Shown one piece after another: positions 24,399 to 35,971 of a DNA stretch of 64,000 nt. The position numbers were made by a program, and so were the translations under genes. Source of the DNA: Ooceraea biroi (taxonomy: Eukaryota > Arthropoda > Insecta > Hymenoptera > Formicidae); the NCBI RefSeq assembly GCF_003672135.1, contig NC_039515.1, positions 3,534,001-3,598,000 on the forward strand, read 5' to 3'. The first letter of the stretch is position 1; every line of letters starts with the position of its first letter. The notes below the pieces were generated by a model. It did no database searches. It was not told where the DNA came from and worked only from the letters and a program-made list of their open reading frames with translations.

Positions 24399-26193
24399 GA
24401 GACGACACCGTATTCGAATTCCGCACTTCATACAAGTAATCGGTGCTCTGTGACAGCGGCGTTAAGAGAGAGGTCGATGCTAGCGGGAGAGAGAGGGAGC
24501 AATCTGGTGCGCGACTGTGTGCACGCAGAAAGGCGGCTTGGCGAGCGAGAGAGTGAGAGGACGCGAGAAAGCGGTAGATCGAGTGAGCGAGCGAGCGAGA
24601 GAGAGAGAGAGAGAAAGACCGGGAGAATGGGAGCGAAAAAGAGGCGCCGCCTTCGACCTTCGCTTTTACGAGACGAAAAAGCGAAGGGGGTCGGGCGCGA
24701 GCGAGCGAACGTGCGCGCGCGCGCTTATACCGGTTACGCGGGCTTTCTCCCTTCGGGCGGTTCTCTCTCGGGTCGTCCCGGATCGCGGCGACCGGCGATC
24801 CTCGTCGCGGTGTTACCCGGGTAACCACGCTCCTTGAGCGTGGCGTCGTCGCCGCGGCTCGCACGGTACCGCCGTTCGCGTTTGAAGACCCGCGCTTGGG
24901 GTTTTGGCGTTATGCGGCACCGTGGTGTCAGCCGAGCCACGATACGTCGCGTTAAAGAAAAAAAAAACCCTAAAAAAAGAAAAGAGTGCCACCATACCCC
25001 AACAGGGTCAGATGATGACATCTATAGAAGAAGTAAAGAATAGAACGCGTCGCGAGTGTACCGCGGGTCGACCAGGGCGATGTGTCCGCGACACGTCCTC
25101 CTCCCGCCGCGACGGGCAAACGCGTCGCGGAGGCAGTGCCCGGCCGCTGTCGCGAGGGCAATGCCTGCGAATGTTGCGAGAGTGATGTCCGGGCACGCGA
25201 TGCACGAGCGGGCCGGACGATCCGACGTCGCCCGGATCGATCACCCGGTCGACCGAATGTCGATGCTAAATTGGGCGCGCGACGTGCCGCCGCCACCGCG
25301 TCCGTCGGCCGTGTCCGCCGCTGTCGCGAGTGCCGCCGAATGCGGCGTATCGTAGTGTATGTCGGCGCGTTACTTCTCGGGTGATGCCCGACGGAGCCGC
25401 GTGTTCTCAATCGCGATATGGCGATTGAGGACCGTTGTCGCGACGTTCGTTCATGTTCGCGGCCTCGGTTGAGGACGCCCGTCCGCGCGATTCGCCGGGT
25501 TTGAATCGCGTGCGGAATCGCCGCGATCCCAATGCGAGCACGCATGGATCTGTACACTGCAATCTCTGGACGTGCCGTGAGTGGCCGACGGTAAGGCGTC
25601 GTACGATGCCCGCCTTGCGACGGAGACGCATCACGTACACATTGTGGACACTGTCGCAAAAAGTCGGGACTCACGTGAGAAACAAACGCCCCCGAAAACA
25701 CACGCACTTTAGAGAATGCTAACTTTATATCGTCGTCTCTCGACGCGACTCCGGTGTACCAGATTTGTGACATGTAGAATTTTTCGCCTAGGCAAATCAA
25801 TCCTAAGGACGAGTGCTTCTGCTACTACCGACGGTCTTTCGGCGCGTTTGCAGCAGTCAGCGCGTTATCCTTGTCGCAGCATTGTCTACAGAATAACGTT
25901 ATTAATACGTTATTGATAAACTACAGATATCTTTGGTCTTCCGTCTTTCTATTATAAGGTAAATTGACAAAAATTTGACATTTCATGTTAAGAGTCAGTG
26001 TAGTGAAAGATTCCAAAGAGTTCCATAATACTATCATTTCTTAAAATAAAATTCACAATTTTGATGTTGCATCAGAATGATACAAATGCTTTCTTATATT
26101 CTTTAATTCAAAACAATATTTTCTTGTCTTGATTAAGCAGTTATGAAAGGCGACAAAATAATTAAACATCCGTCATTCTGTCTTCCATCAGAA

Positions 26194-27894
26194 ATGTCAT
26201 CTCGAGATTACGACAGAAGGAGGGGCAGCAGCAGCTCGAGTCGACTGCGAATGGACACAAGCGTGTCTCAGCCGAGGTCACACGGCGAGAGTTCCAGCAA
26301 GCGAAAAGAGATAGACAATGTGATGCGGAAGGCACGCGAGTCACAGTCGAGCTACTGGAACAAGAAGCTACTCGAGGCGGAGGAGCGCGATCCGAATCGG
26401 TGGCGTCACAGCGGTTACAAGGAGTTATACGTGGGCGGAGCCAGCAGTGGTGAACCCAGCAGAGGTCACCCGCGGAGCCCGCGGAGTCCCAGGCCGCGCA
26501 GTCCTCACAGTCCCCGTCCACGCAGTCCACGGGCGAGAAGTCCACGTTCGCCGCGCGAACGTTCCTCCCGCGAGCACACTAGAGGCAGGCCAGCCGCACG
26601 TAGTCCCAGCACAGGCAGCACGTGCTCCGACCGATCATGTTCCGTCTGTTCGCCAAAGGAACGACGACGCGTCGCGCCACCGTCCCGCTCGCGTTCGCGA
26701 TCGATGACCCCGGTTCGTCCGCGGGTACACACCAAGGAAGTGGTTGCATCCAGTTCGCGGGCTCTGCAGCCACGCGCCAGGCCGCGTTCACCGCCCCTAC
26801 CGCGTCCGCGTACACCACCGCCCGCACCGCAACCGTCACCGCGTCACCAGAAGGATTACAAGACCCTCAAGGAAAAGGAGACCAAGATACGTCGTAAGGA
26901 GAAGCACCACAGCAGCAGAATGCCGGAAGACCCACGTGTACCAGAAACTATATCATTGGTAAAACAAATGTTTACTTGCGTTATTATTGCTTTTGATAAT
27001 TTTGTAATTCCATTAGAAGAGAAAGATTCGAGTACTATGCAAGTTCCGTGGAAAGGTAAGCTTAAGTAGTAATTTAAGATTACGATAAGTAATCTCGTAA
27101 GATTATATCGTGATACTTTTGCGCGATATTAAACATGCCTCGTGTGCACGACAGCGCGTACTAATTTCCCAAAAATAGAGATGTTACATATTAGGAAGTT
27201 TCAATTTTCTTGAAATTTAAGTTACGGAAGCCAGTAAAAGTAGAAAAGACACACTCGAGCCATGGAGCACCACAGATGATGCGGCCACCACCCGAATCGT
27301 CACCTAGCGATGATAGCGACAGCTCGTCGACCACGTCGCACGTTGGGCCGCCGAGAATGACACTGTCAGAGCGGTACTTCGTCATTATTAGACATTTCTC
27401 CGAGCTAAAATTCGAAATGAATCTACGGATTCATTCGAGTTGGGTTTTCCCAGTCATTAATAGATAATGATGGCATTTCTTTTCGTAGATTCGGCAAAAT
27501 GGCACAATGGAGCGTGGATCGTAGGGATATGGAAAATATGCGCATTACAAAGGACGGTGAGAACGCGATGAAGGTCGTCATAGAGGGAGAAGAGAGGATC
27601 GCACGGCTGGGCTACGATTCTCCGCCGCCTGGTCATTACCCGGAGTCGCTCCTGGCGCAAGGGCCGAGGGGCCTCGAGTGCTGGGACGACGTTCGCGTTC
27701 GGTACGACTATTACAAGGCAAGAGGCTATCTTCGCGATCTTTCTCTCGACGATTACATCAAGTGGGAGGAATGGTGGTACAAGTATCAGGAGTGGCTTGA
27801 AGCCGAACGTTTCTACGAGCAGTGGGCCTCGTCGAACCGGCCGTCCGGCAGCAGTCGTAAGAGACGAGGACGGCGCAACAATTCCGCTCACTAA
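26194..27894 (+). CDS. RS-rich nuclear protein, NKAPD1-like
   Basis: Exons: 26194-26958, 27017-27055 (a 39-nt microexon), 27222-27373, 27489-27894; spliced length 453 residues, all phases consistent. The start was taken as MSSRDYD, because a strong acceptor (cttccatcag) lies 2 bases before it; an in-frame ATG exists at 26143. Residues 51-80 contain SYWNKKLLEAEERDPNRW, then RHSGYKELY, which resembles human NKAPD1/C11orf57 (SWNKKF, then DRWGHSGYKELY). This is followed by a long Arg-Ser-Pro dipeptide region (about 90-240), a KEKETKIRRKEK basic segment, a Ser-rich acidic stretch, and a conserved-looking C-terminus (SERFGKMAQWSVDRR, later DDYIKWEEWWYKYQEWLEAE). RS composition suggests nuclear RNA processing, but that is inference. 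Poly(A) signal AATAAA at 28024-28029. Confidence 0.85.
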
Positions 27895-29582
27895 GTTATA
27901 TATGACACGAATCTACTATTACGGATTACGTTCGATTAAATGACCTACAGGATGTACGATAACGTATGTGTGTTTAGATATATAAAGAGAAAAGTATATA
28001 TAAATGCTCTATATACATCGTATAATAAAAAGTATGACTGTGGCAATTAAACTTTGTTTCCGAAAACGTATTAAAATGATTTGAGAGATTCTACGTCGAG
28101 TATCTTTTTACCCCGCAACCTTTGGCGCCCAAAATAGTTTTCATTTTGAAGCGTTTCGCGCCTCGAGAATTATTTGACCACGATGCACGAATATACAGGG
28201 TGTCCCATTTTATATTTGTCAGTAAAATATTTCGATATGACGTTTCAGACAAAAGTTATATGGCTTCGAGGGGGCAAGATGATGATATTCTCAATTTAAT
28301 TGTAGATGGCGCCACTTTCGAGATTTCATCATGGCGGCCATTTTTTTAAATGGAAGTCGATTTTTCTCTCTAAGTGAAAGTTGTAGCTGATAATGAAACG
28401 AATACAACGGTTTTTTGTTTTTTGAAATTGGACCATTTTTCAGTGAGTTACAGCGTTCCAAAGTATACTGTTTTATAATTTAAGTATACACATAAACCAA
28501 CTCTTGTATCGAAAAATTTATAGTAAATCAAGCACCCCAATTGTGAGAGGCAAGGGGACTCACATTAATAAAGCACCCCGAAGGGAACAGAAACCTACTA
28601 CGTCCACGCCGTTGTTCCTGGGTAGCGCTAAAAGTAGGATAGTTGATAGAACGGTACACTTTGGGTAATGCAAATGCCGGCAGTATTGTAACTTGTAGTT
28701 CTCATAACTCGAATAATATTTAACGAAAAAATACTTTATTATAGTGTTTTGAAAAGCTCTCGAGGTAAGCTACAAGACTGTATAATGAGAAATAAAGAGA
28801 TCCATTAAAAAAAGAGTTAACCTTCACATAAACCTTGACAGGTGCACCCAAGGTCAAATCAGTGGCAGCATCTTATGTCCCCCTTGAAGTCATAAAACTT
28901 TTGTAAGAAACATTTTTCGATACAAGATTTGGTTTATGTGTATACTTAAATTATAAAACAGTATACTTTGGAACGCTGTAACTCACTGAAAAATGGTCCA
29001 ATTTCAAAAAACAAAAAACCGTTGTATTCGTCTCATTATCAGCTACAACTTTCACTTAGAGAGAAAAATCGACTTCCATTTAAAAAAATGGCCGCCATGA
29101 TGAAATCTCGAAAGTGGCGCCATCTACAATTAAATTGAGAATATCATCATCTTGCCCCCTCGAAGCCATATAACTTTTGTCTGAAACATTTTTCTCTGAA
29201 ACGACGTCGTATCGAAATATTTTACTGACAAATATAAAATGGGACACCCTGTATAGATGCAACATCAGTGAGCACTGATGCACTTAAAATATGGCGACCA
29301 ATGGGAAAACTTTTCTTTTAGTAATTTTGCTAGTGACATCTTTCGATGTATGGACTCTCTCGCAAGATAGCGCTCTAGTGGAGAGTATTTTGGTTGATAT
29401 TCGATGCTCTTGATATTCATGTTCTTTAACATTTCTCATTCGGTATCCGCTAGTATCCGGTAAAGTCCACGTTTCTTCTTTTCGTCGTAAGGTTTGTCGC
29501 GTGGAGACGTGTGTTCAGTAGTTTTCCGTAATCGGATTTCATCCGCGCTTTCTTGTAGAAATTTTTAACAGAAACTACTACG
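27895..29582. other. Spacer between the RS-rich gene and RpL12
   Basis: Holds the 3-prime UTR of the RS-rich gene (poly(A) signal at 28024), the foldback element at 28194-29253, and the RpL12 promoter and 5-prime UTR. A pyrimidine tract at 29471-29482 (tttcttcttttc) could be the 5-prime TOP start of RpL12 mRNA. A gtaagg donor just after it and an acceptor aacag ending at 29570 suggest a short 5-prime UTR intron. Confidence 0.5.
28194..29253. mobile_element. Foldback/MITE transposon with about 325-340 bp terminal inverted repeats
   Basis: Left arm 28194-28517 is the near-perfect inverse of right arm 28912-29253. The termini read TACAGGGTGTCCCATTTTAT. The element is flanked by TA on each side (28192-28193 and 29254-29255), consistent with a Tc1/mariner-type TA duplication. 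The right arm carries an extra stretch of about 18 bp containing ctgaaac. The central 394 bp spacer has no recognisable coding sequence, so the element is non-autonomous. Confidence 0.85.
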
Positions 29583-30331
29583 ATGCCTCCCAAATTCGAC
29601 CCAAATGAAATCAAGAAAGGTATCTTCCTATATTTTCATTCATTTCTGTAATATATTTAGAAAATTCAATAACCTCTTTATAATCGAAGAAACTTAAGTT
29701 TTGTGTTATTCATACACAAGTTTTTTACATTGCTCTCTTTTTTCCGCAGTATATTTGCGATGCGTTGGTGGTGAAGTGGGAGCTACCTCCTCTCTTGCCC
29801 CAAAAATTGGTCCCCTTGGTTTGGTAAGCTTGGAAAAAAATCTCGTGTAAACTTGATTACATAGAAACTGAATCGTCACTAGTAACAACCTTTTACAATT
29901 TTCCGTGCGTTATTACATGCTGATTGATTACATCCATATTTCAGTCTCCCAAAAAAGTTGGTGACGACATTGCCAAGGCTACCAGTGACTGGAAGGGTCT
30001 GAAGATCACGGTTCAACTCACCATTCAGAACAGGCAAGCCACAATCTCAGTCGTGCCGTCTGCGGCTTCCCTGATAATCAAGGCCCTCAAAGAGCCACCC
30101 AGGGATCGCAAAAGGCAGAAGAACATTAAGCACAGTGGAAATTTATCGTTTGACGATATCGTTTCCATTGCCCGCTCTATGAGACCGAGATCAATGTCGC
30201 GTACACTTGCCGGTACCGTCAAAGAGATCCTGGGCACGTGTCAGTCGGTTGGATGCACCATAGAAGGCAGGCCACCTCATGATCTCATTGACGACATAAA
30301 CGCTGGAGAATTGGAAGTTCCTGAGGAATAA
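29583..30331 (+). CDS. RpL12: 60S ribosomal protein L12 (uL11)
   Basis: Component of the large-subunit P-stalk base that binds 28S rRNA and supports GTPase factor action. Exons: 29583-29619, 29750-29823, 29945-30331, giving 165 residues, the normal family length. Visible motifs: [42 protein letters not shown], the C-terminal KHSGNLSFDDIVSIARSM, GTCQSVGC and a final acidic VPEE. All introns are gt-ag. After the stop a donor (ttttg|gtaggt) and an acceptor (tttttttcag at about 30706) suggest a 3-prime UTR intron; a poly(A) signal follows at 30727-30732. Confidence 0.98.
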
Positions 30332-30336
30332 TTTTG

Positions 30337-30706
30337 GTAGGTATAGGGCCCTTTGTTTCAACCTTTTCATTTCTGATGTTGACGAAGAAATGTTTGAGCA
30401 GTTTGCTGTAGTTGTTTGCAAATTATATAATTATGTGACTCATCATTAACAATCTCGCAAAGTTATTAGTCTTTAAATTTATGGTAGCGTTAAAGATGAA
30501 AAGTGTTAACTACGGGCCCTCGGTAGGGGTTGGCATCCCATCCACCTGTCCAGCATTAACATTATCAATCAATGATGGTGTTGGTGCTGGCAGGCACTTG
30601 GCCACTGAGGAAATAACCTCAATAAAAAATTATGTAACAATATTATTTGATGATGGAGCTATGTAACTTGCTTGGACTAAGTATTATGCATCTTTTGTTT
30701 TTTTCA
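30337..30706 (+). other. Putative 3-prime UTR intron of RpL12 with a stable hairpin
   Basis: Bounded by ttttg|gtaggt and a long pyrimidine tract ending in cag. Inside, 30545-30594 folds as CCTG/CAGG, CCAGCA/TGCTGG, AACA/TGTT, ATCA/TGAT, with an outer TGGC/GCCA pair across an internal loop. This could be one arm of an H/ACA snoRNA; in vertebrates RPL12 hosts such an RNA. No convincing second hairpin or terminal ACA box was found. Confidence 0.3.
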
Positions 30707-30732
30707 GACTTTTGTAAGGTGCAGAAAATAAA

Positions 30733-31592
30733 ACTTTTAAAAAGAAAGAAAAACATGTCATTTTTTTCATTTATCTTCCATATTTATTTGTTTTTATTTA
30801 GTTTTTAAATATGCATTGTAGCAATTAGCAGTGGTTAAATCTTACTTAAAGTATCGAAATATCGCGAGGATTTATATATAATTTATTTATAAATTGTTGA
30901 GAAATATTGGGGAAGCTCTAACTTTATATATTGATTGCCAAAATTGATTTTTTTGTAATGTGATATATTTAAATATTTTTATATTCAAAGCATAACAGAA
31001 TTATTATATGCATATTGTACAGATATTTCTCCTTTCAATCTCATTTTTTTCATTCATTACTAAATATGAAAATGTACAAGAAAATTAATAATGAATAAAT
31101 ACAAATTACGGATAAGCATACTTTATTATCTAGTGCAGTCAGCTATGTATCGAGGAAACATGGTAATACTTCACAAAAAGATAACACACAATTTACATAA
31201 ACTTTCCTATTTATCTTTATCAACTGTTTTCGTAAGAAAACATTCATGTGTATTATAAATAGTAATCATACAAAACTGTAAATAGTTTTACAACTTTATA
31301 ATGATATGAAACATTCTTGTCCATTCATATTTATAATAGTATACAGGCATTATATCTTGTCATTAAATTATCTCAAAAAAAATGCATACATATTGCTGGA
31401 TACATATTGCAAGGAGAGAGAGATTAAAGTTATATAAAAGTTTACAAAGATATTTGGAAGAATTGGTAACGCATATATTATAAAACAAATATGATGTATC
31501 ATGAAACCTTATAAGTATTATAACTTATAGTTCGCAAAATAAGTAATAGTGGAAATTTTTTGTATTCGATAAATTTAAATAGAATCATGTAA
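30733..31592. other. Convergent spacer between RpL12 and Derlin-1
   Basis: AT-rich sequence that should contain the Derlin-1 3-prime UTR. A minus-strand poly(A) signal (tttatt on plus) is at 31122-31127. No coding or structured feature was recognised. Confidence 0.55.
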
Positions 31593-32491
31593 CTATTGAC
31601 CTAAGACGTGACCCCTTCCCCAGTTGTGTCCACCAAATATATTTCTCCCTTGAGCTTGAGTCTGTCCTGCCACTGATCTCTGTGTTGGCGCACTCCCAAA
31701 TGATACGTTCCCTCTCTCAGGTGGAAAGTAGCTTTCAAGTATCTTTGGAGTATTTAGCAATTCTGGGCCGCCGAGTTCCTGCGGATACTTGAATTTCAGG
31801 AAGATGTACAGGTGTCCTACCAAGATGCCGAACAACTCCATCATGCCTCCTCCGGAAATGATCAAGTTAAATCCGAACAGGACCCATGGCAAGTACATGG
31901 CCTTGAATTGCGTGCCTGCAAACAAATCAATCCCCATAAGCTGATGTAACACTGTCTAAATATTAGATTTTCACAAATCAATTGGGTCAGTTGATCATAG
32001 AAGTTATGAATAAAATTATACAAAAGACAGGAGTGTGTACGGTGACACGTACCGAACCAGAACTGCACGACAGCATCCTTGTTCAGCTGACACCAGACGT
32101 ACAGCACACTGAGCACCATGGGGTCCATGAGCAACTGGAAATCGCCGATGAGCCCGATGATGACGCAGCATAGCCAGTTGAACAGCAGGAGGAAGAGATA
32201 ATCCGCGGGCTTCTTGTCATACTCCCCGCGCTCTAGCCTCAGCGAGTAATTGTACAAGAAGTAGCAGTTGATCAGGAAATGAAAGCCCGTGCCCGGGCTG
32301 AGGGGATAGTAGAAGACGCTCGTCACCGCCCGCCAGATCTCGAAGTTGTTTAGAAACCGCTCGGGGTACAGTATCAGCGAGTGCGGGCTCAGGATGCCAA
32401 ATCTGCCGAGTAGCGTCAGGATCGCGGTGCCCAGTAACCAGTGCCTCGTGAATATCGGCAGGGAATTGAACCAGTTGCTCATGTCTGACAT
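31593..32491 (-). CDS. Der-1: Derlin-1, ER-associated degradation rhomboid pseudoprotease
   Basis: Multi-pass ER membrane protein that helps retrotranslocate misfolded proteins and recruits the p97 ATPase. Exons: 32491-32053 and 31915-31593, joined G|GC to give FGTQFKA; 253 residues, close to human DERL1 (251). Visible features: MSDMSNWFNSLP start, hydrophobic segments throughout residues 15-185, the family signatures IWRAVTSVFYYP and LLFNWLCCVIIG, and NLIISGGGMMELFGILVGHL in the last membrane part. The cytosolic tail ends in an SHP-like box (HNWGRGHVLGQ) for p97 binding. No rhomboid catalytic Ser is expected. The gene is convergent with RpL12. Confidence 0.97.
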
Positions 32492-33332
32492 CTCTGCCGC
32501 GTTTTCGCCTGCTCGCGCGCGCGTAAACACGAAACTGACGACGCTGCGCCAGCGACTGCGAGGTAATGACGTGTGATCACGGCACCGAAGGTGCAACGTC
32601 CACGACAGCGTTTGCTGTAGGTTACGTGTACACACGGCATACGCGCGTACAGGTTATGTCGAAGGGAGAAGAGTGGTGACGGCACGCGTCACGCTCCGGA
32701 TTTCGAATCCGACGTGAGTGATTTTGACGTTTCGTCACGATGACACGTGAGAACCGCATTGAGCATTTAGATCAGATTACCAGGAGTTTGTACAAAATTG
32801 CGCGTTTATTGAATACATCAGTATACAATTACAGAACAATCACAATCTCGCTTCTGTTACGATACGCACACATGCATTCACATTGTTCGTATGATAATAA
32901 TAATAATAATGATAATAATAACACTCTGCACAAGAGATGAATTATCTCGGAGAAAACTCAAAGCTAATTTACGCTAAGTACAGTGACTCTATATGTAGAT
33001 TCAGTGCAAAAACATTATTATCAAGTCTCCCTGTTACGCTGTTGTCTGTCTTGAATGTACGCGTGTATATTACAGGAATAGGCATGTCCCTGTAATATCA
33101 CGGTACATAACTGCATAGTTTTGTCTGTCATATCGTCTCTGAAATATCGATAAAAATTCTGCGTTACTTATTGGAGCCAGATATTTCTCGTTTACGCTTT
33201 AGAGACCTTAGCACTGCGACTCTTCTTATTTAAAACAGAAAAACAGAAAAATTATTGCATCCCTTTTACGTAATACAGATTTTTCTGTATCTGTTTTAAA
33301 TAATGTACGTATATAAATAATTAACACATAGT
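32492..33332. other. Derlin-1 upstream region and TRAP-alpha 3-prime region
   Basis: From 32492 to about 32700 is the Derlin-1 5-prime UTR/promoter (CpG-rich). A TAA/AAT microsatellite is at 32892-32922. The hairpins near 33067-33097 and at 33226-33303 lie in or near the TRAP-alpha 3-prime UTR. Confidence 0.5.
33226..33303. mobile_element. Short inverted-repeat hairpin downstream of TRAP-alpha
   Basis: TTATTTAAAACAGA followed by aaacagaaaaat at the left pairs with atttttctgtatctgttttaaataa at the right; about 78 bp in total. It looks like a miniature inverted-repeat element or a 3-prime UTR structure. Confidence 0.4.
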
Positions 33333-35032
33333 TCAATCATCAGAACCAGCTGTCCTCTTCGCTTTTCTTTGTCGCGGACTCTGTTTCGGAGTCCTCGGAG
33401 ATTTATCTGCAATGAAAATAATTGAATTAAAGCTTTCATAAAAGACTATTTGTTTTACGATTTCAGTTAACACGCGCGCGCGTAAATGTTCAGTAACTTT
33501 TGATTTCACTTACTGATTCTATTGAGAGTTTCCTTTGGCAACCAGTCGTAATCTACATTGTTAGGATTAGATGTGCCCATCTCTACCGGCGCTTTGCGAG
33601 TAGTAGACGAGCGCGATTTACGTCCTAGAGAAGACAACAATTGCTGACCTCCCACGAGCGTCAATATAACGCACGCCGTGAGGAATACGTAGAGGAAAAC
33701 GGTTTCTCCGTCGAGGCCGTCGTCTATTTCTATGATTTGTACAGTTTCATTAAACACTGCCTCATTGTAGTTAATTCCATTCTGCAAGAGCACCAATCAT
33801 AGATCATGATTCCATATAAGAGAGTTTATGTAAGATGCTTATATTCAGCTTTAGACATTGTCTTTTGAATCCTGACTTTTTCATGATACTAAATATTAAA
33901 AGTGCCGCGCACAAACTCGTATGTACCCCATCTCTGTAATTAAGATTGACGTTCAAGCCGAACGGCCTTCCGGCGAAGCTCTCAGATGGTAGGAAGGAGT
34001 AAGCCAACGTAACTTCGTGCTTAGGTTTCACAACCTTGTTGAACGTGAACGTCGAAAAGTTCTGAATATGGAAATTGAAGTCCATCGCGTAACGGAAGGA
34101 CGCATCTAACGTCTCAAGAACGAAATCATTTTCACCCTTGTTAATGAAGCTGACGAGGAATTCTACTATATGTCCAGCTGGTAATTCTGTCGAATTTAGA
34201 ACGTCTTTTAGTGCCACATTGAACATTGAACATTATAATCGTGATAGTAAAAGGTAAAAACAATTAACGTACCAAGAGTGGATAATGAATTGTGTACAGG
34301 TTTTGTGAAAAGTATTGTTGTGTCAGCATCGGATGAAGCATTACTTGTATCCTCCTCCGTTTCCTCATCAGTTATCACATTACCTTCTTCACCTTCCACA
34401 TCGACAATATCGTCGATGTTCTCATCTTCTTGAGCATAAACGCCAAATCCTGATTAAGACAAAAATGAATGTAATGTAAAGATTTATTGAACTTCAATGC
34501 AACATTTAACAATGTCTTAATATTTATACTTTACATAGTAATAATAGAGTTGTACATGCACTATCATTTATTAGATAAAACATTTGGTGAGATCTTTTGC
34601 ACAAAACTTAATATATTTCTAAATATTAATATTTATGACACTTTACAAAAATATAAAATACCAATCCAATTCTCTGGTTTATCAAAAATACTTTTTACTC
34701 GATAATAAATGTATCTTAGAAAAATCCGTGTTCTAAGCACACTGACAGCTGTGCAAACGCGCACAAGAAGAGCAATTGGGGCAACGACAGCTGGATTTCT
34801 CCCGATATCGAAAAACGCTATTCAATTACGCGAATCAGTCGTGCAAAACTATTTCGCTATCTCAAACCGACGAATTGCTCAAACGACCAGATGAAGAACC
34901 GAATGTAGCGGTTGCTTCCCTGCGCGCGGGTTGTGTACATCGCGAATAAAGCGTAAATCGCACGTTACCTGCGTTCACCGTGAGCGCGATCGCCGAAACG
35001 GCGAGCAAGAACAAAATGTTGAATCTCCTCAT
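33333..35032 (-). CDS. SSR1: Translocon-associated protein subunit alpha (TRAP-alpha)
   Basis: Single-pass ER glycoprotein next to the Sec61 channel that assists nascent-chain translocation. Exons: 35032-34969, 34449-34273, 34204-33927, 33781-33514, 33406-33333; 286 residues, the same as human SSR1. The signal peptide is residues 1-21 (MRRFNILFLL start). An acidic lumenal stretch follows (EDENIDDIVDVEGEEG), then the conserved lumenal domain (VEFLVSFINKGENDF, LDASFRYAMDFNFHIQNF, RPFGLNVNLNYRDG), a transmembrane helix at about 201-222 (VFLYVFLTACVILTLVG), and a basic cytosolic tail with VEMGTSNPNNVDYDWLPKET ending in GSDD. Its start faces the PICK1 start about 0.94 kb away, so the two probably share a divergent promoter region. 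Confidence 0.97.
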
Positions 35033-35971
35033 CGTGACCAGCTATCCGGCACGTGCTCGTTCTGTTAAGAATATCAATTAAATTCAACCTCACATGCGCT
35101 CGCTACGATACTACTGGTCCTACAGCGCGACGCTCCGGCATAACGCGACGACCACCATCACCAGCATCACCGGCGTGCTACGTGGAAGGTCGACGGGTAA
35201 ATCGTCACAATGCGACGACAACGTGGAACATGAGAGCGACACAACGCGGCGCGGCAACACCGCCACGAACTACGCCGCGCAAGATGGCGCAACGATTTTC
35301 GCCGGCGGCGGAAGCGATCAGACGAGATGCACGCAATTGACGTCAGATGCAATTCGAAATTATTGAATAATTCAAAGAATCATGTAGCGATATGATTAAT
35401 TTTCTTATTATCAATTAGATACGTGATACTGATTTTAAATAATTACAGTTTAGCTAGGTTAGGTTTGAGTTCAAGATAACTCATTAGCCCATCAACATCG
35501 CGACTAGAATCGAAATGTTAACTGTTTTTATGAATTTTGCGAAAGTAATACAATTTTATTTTCATTCTCAGAAAATAAAAAAAGGTTTTTATACCACTCT
35601 GTCGATGATCGTTTGAATATTATTTTGAAACAGGCGGTTGATTTGTCTGACTCGATTCACGTTTCGCGAATTCATGCGGTGTGCGGTGTCTAATCAAGTC
35701 TATCTTTGATAACCCGTGACATAAGTGACATCTCAGAAGTTGACAGACGTGTTTTCTTCGATGTTTATCTTGCTGCTGTCGATCCTTGAATCGCGCTGCC
35801 TGCACGGTTTTCCTCTATCTGAATGTAAAAACGTACGATAGGCAGTAATCCACCTCACTCTGTCACTAATATAACGTAACGTTACTAACTTTCACAGAAT
35901 TAACAGGAGTCGCGGTAGGCGGTAATCAAGGAGGCGACAATTAATTAACGACTGCTGCCACCGCAGCGAAC
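35033..35971. other. Divergent promoter region of TRAP-alpha and PICK1
   Basis: Spacer of about 0.94 kb between two divergent start codons. CpG-rich near TRAP-alpha (to about 35340) and AT-rich further on. Short frames here have no recognised product. Confidence 0.5.

Larger units (their letters stand above)
22932..26193. other. Intergenic region with Harbinger remnant and GC-rich block
   Basis: Between the divergent OSGEP and NKAPD1-like genes. It holds the transposon remnant at 23139-23813 and, from about 24.0 to 25.5 kb, a CpG-rich block with (GA)n at 24596-24614 and a CGTA/CGTG tetranucleotide run at 24350-24398. The block could carry a promoter or non-coding first exon for the gene starting at 26194. 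Long frames in it read as Arg/Ser-rich low-complexity sequence and are not supported as genes. Confidence 0.5.

Noticed and set aside
24034..25800. Two 276-codon minus-strand ORFs
   Set aside because: Stop-poor because the DNA is GC-rich; translations are low-complexity Arg/Ser/Leu without known motifs.
32690..32712. Second T-arm-like palindrome (ggatttcgaatcc)
   Set aside because: A simple short palindrome in the Derlin-1 promoter; no cloverleaf.
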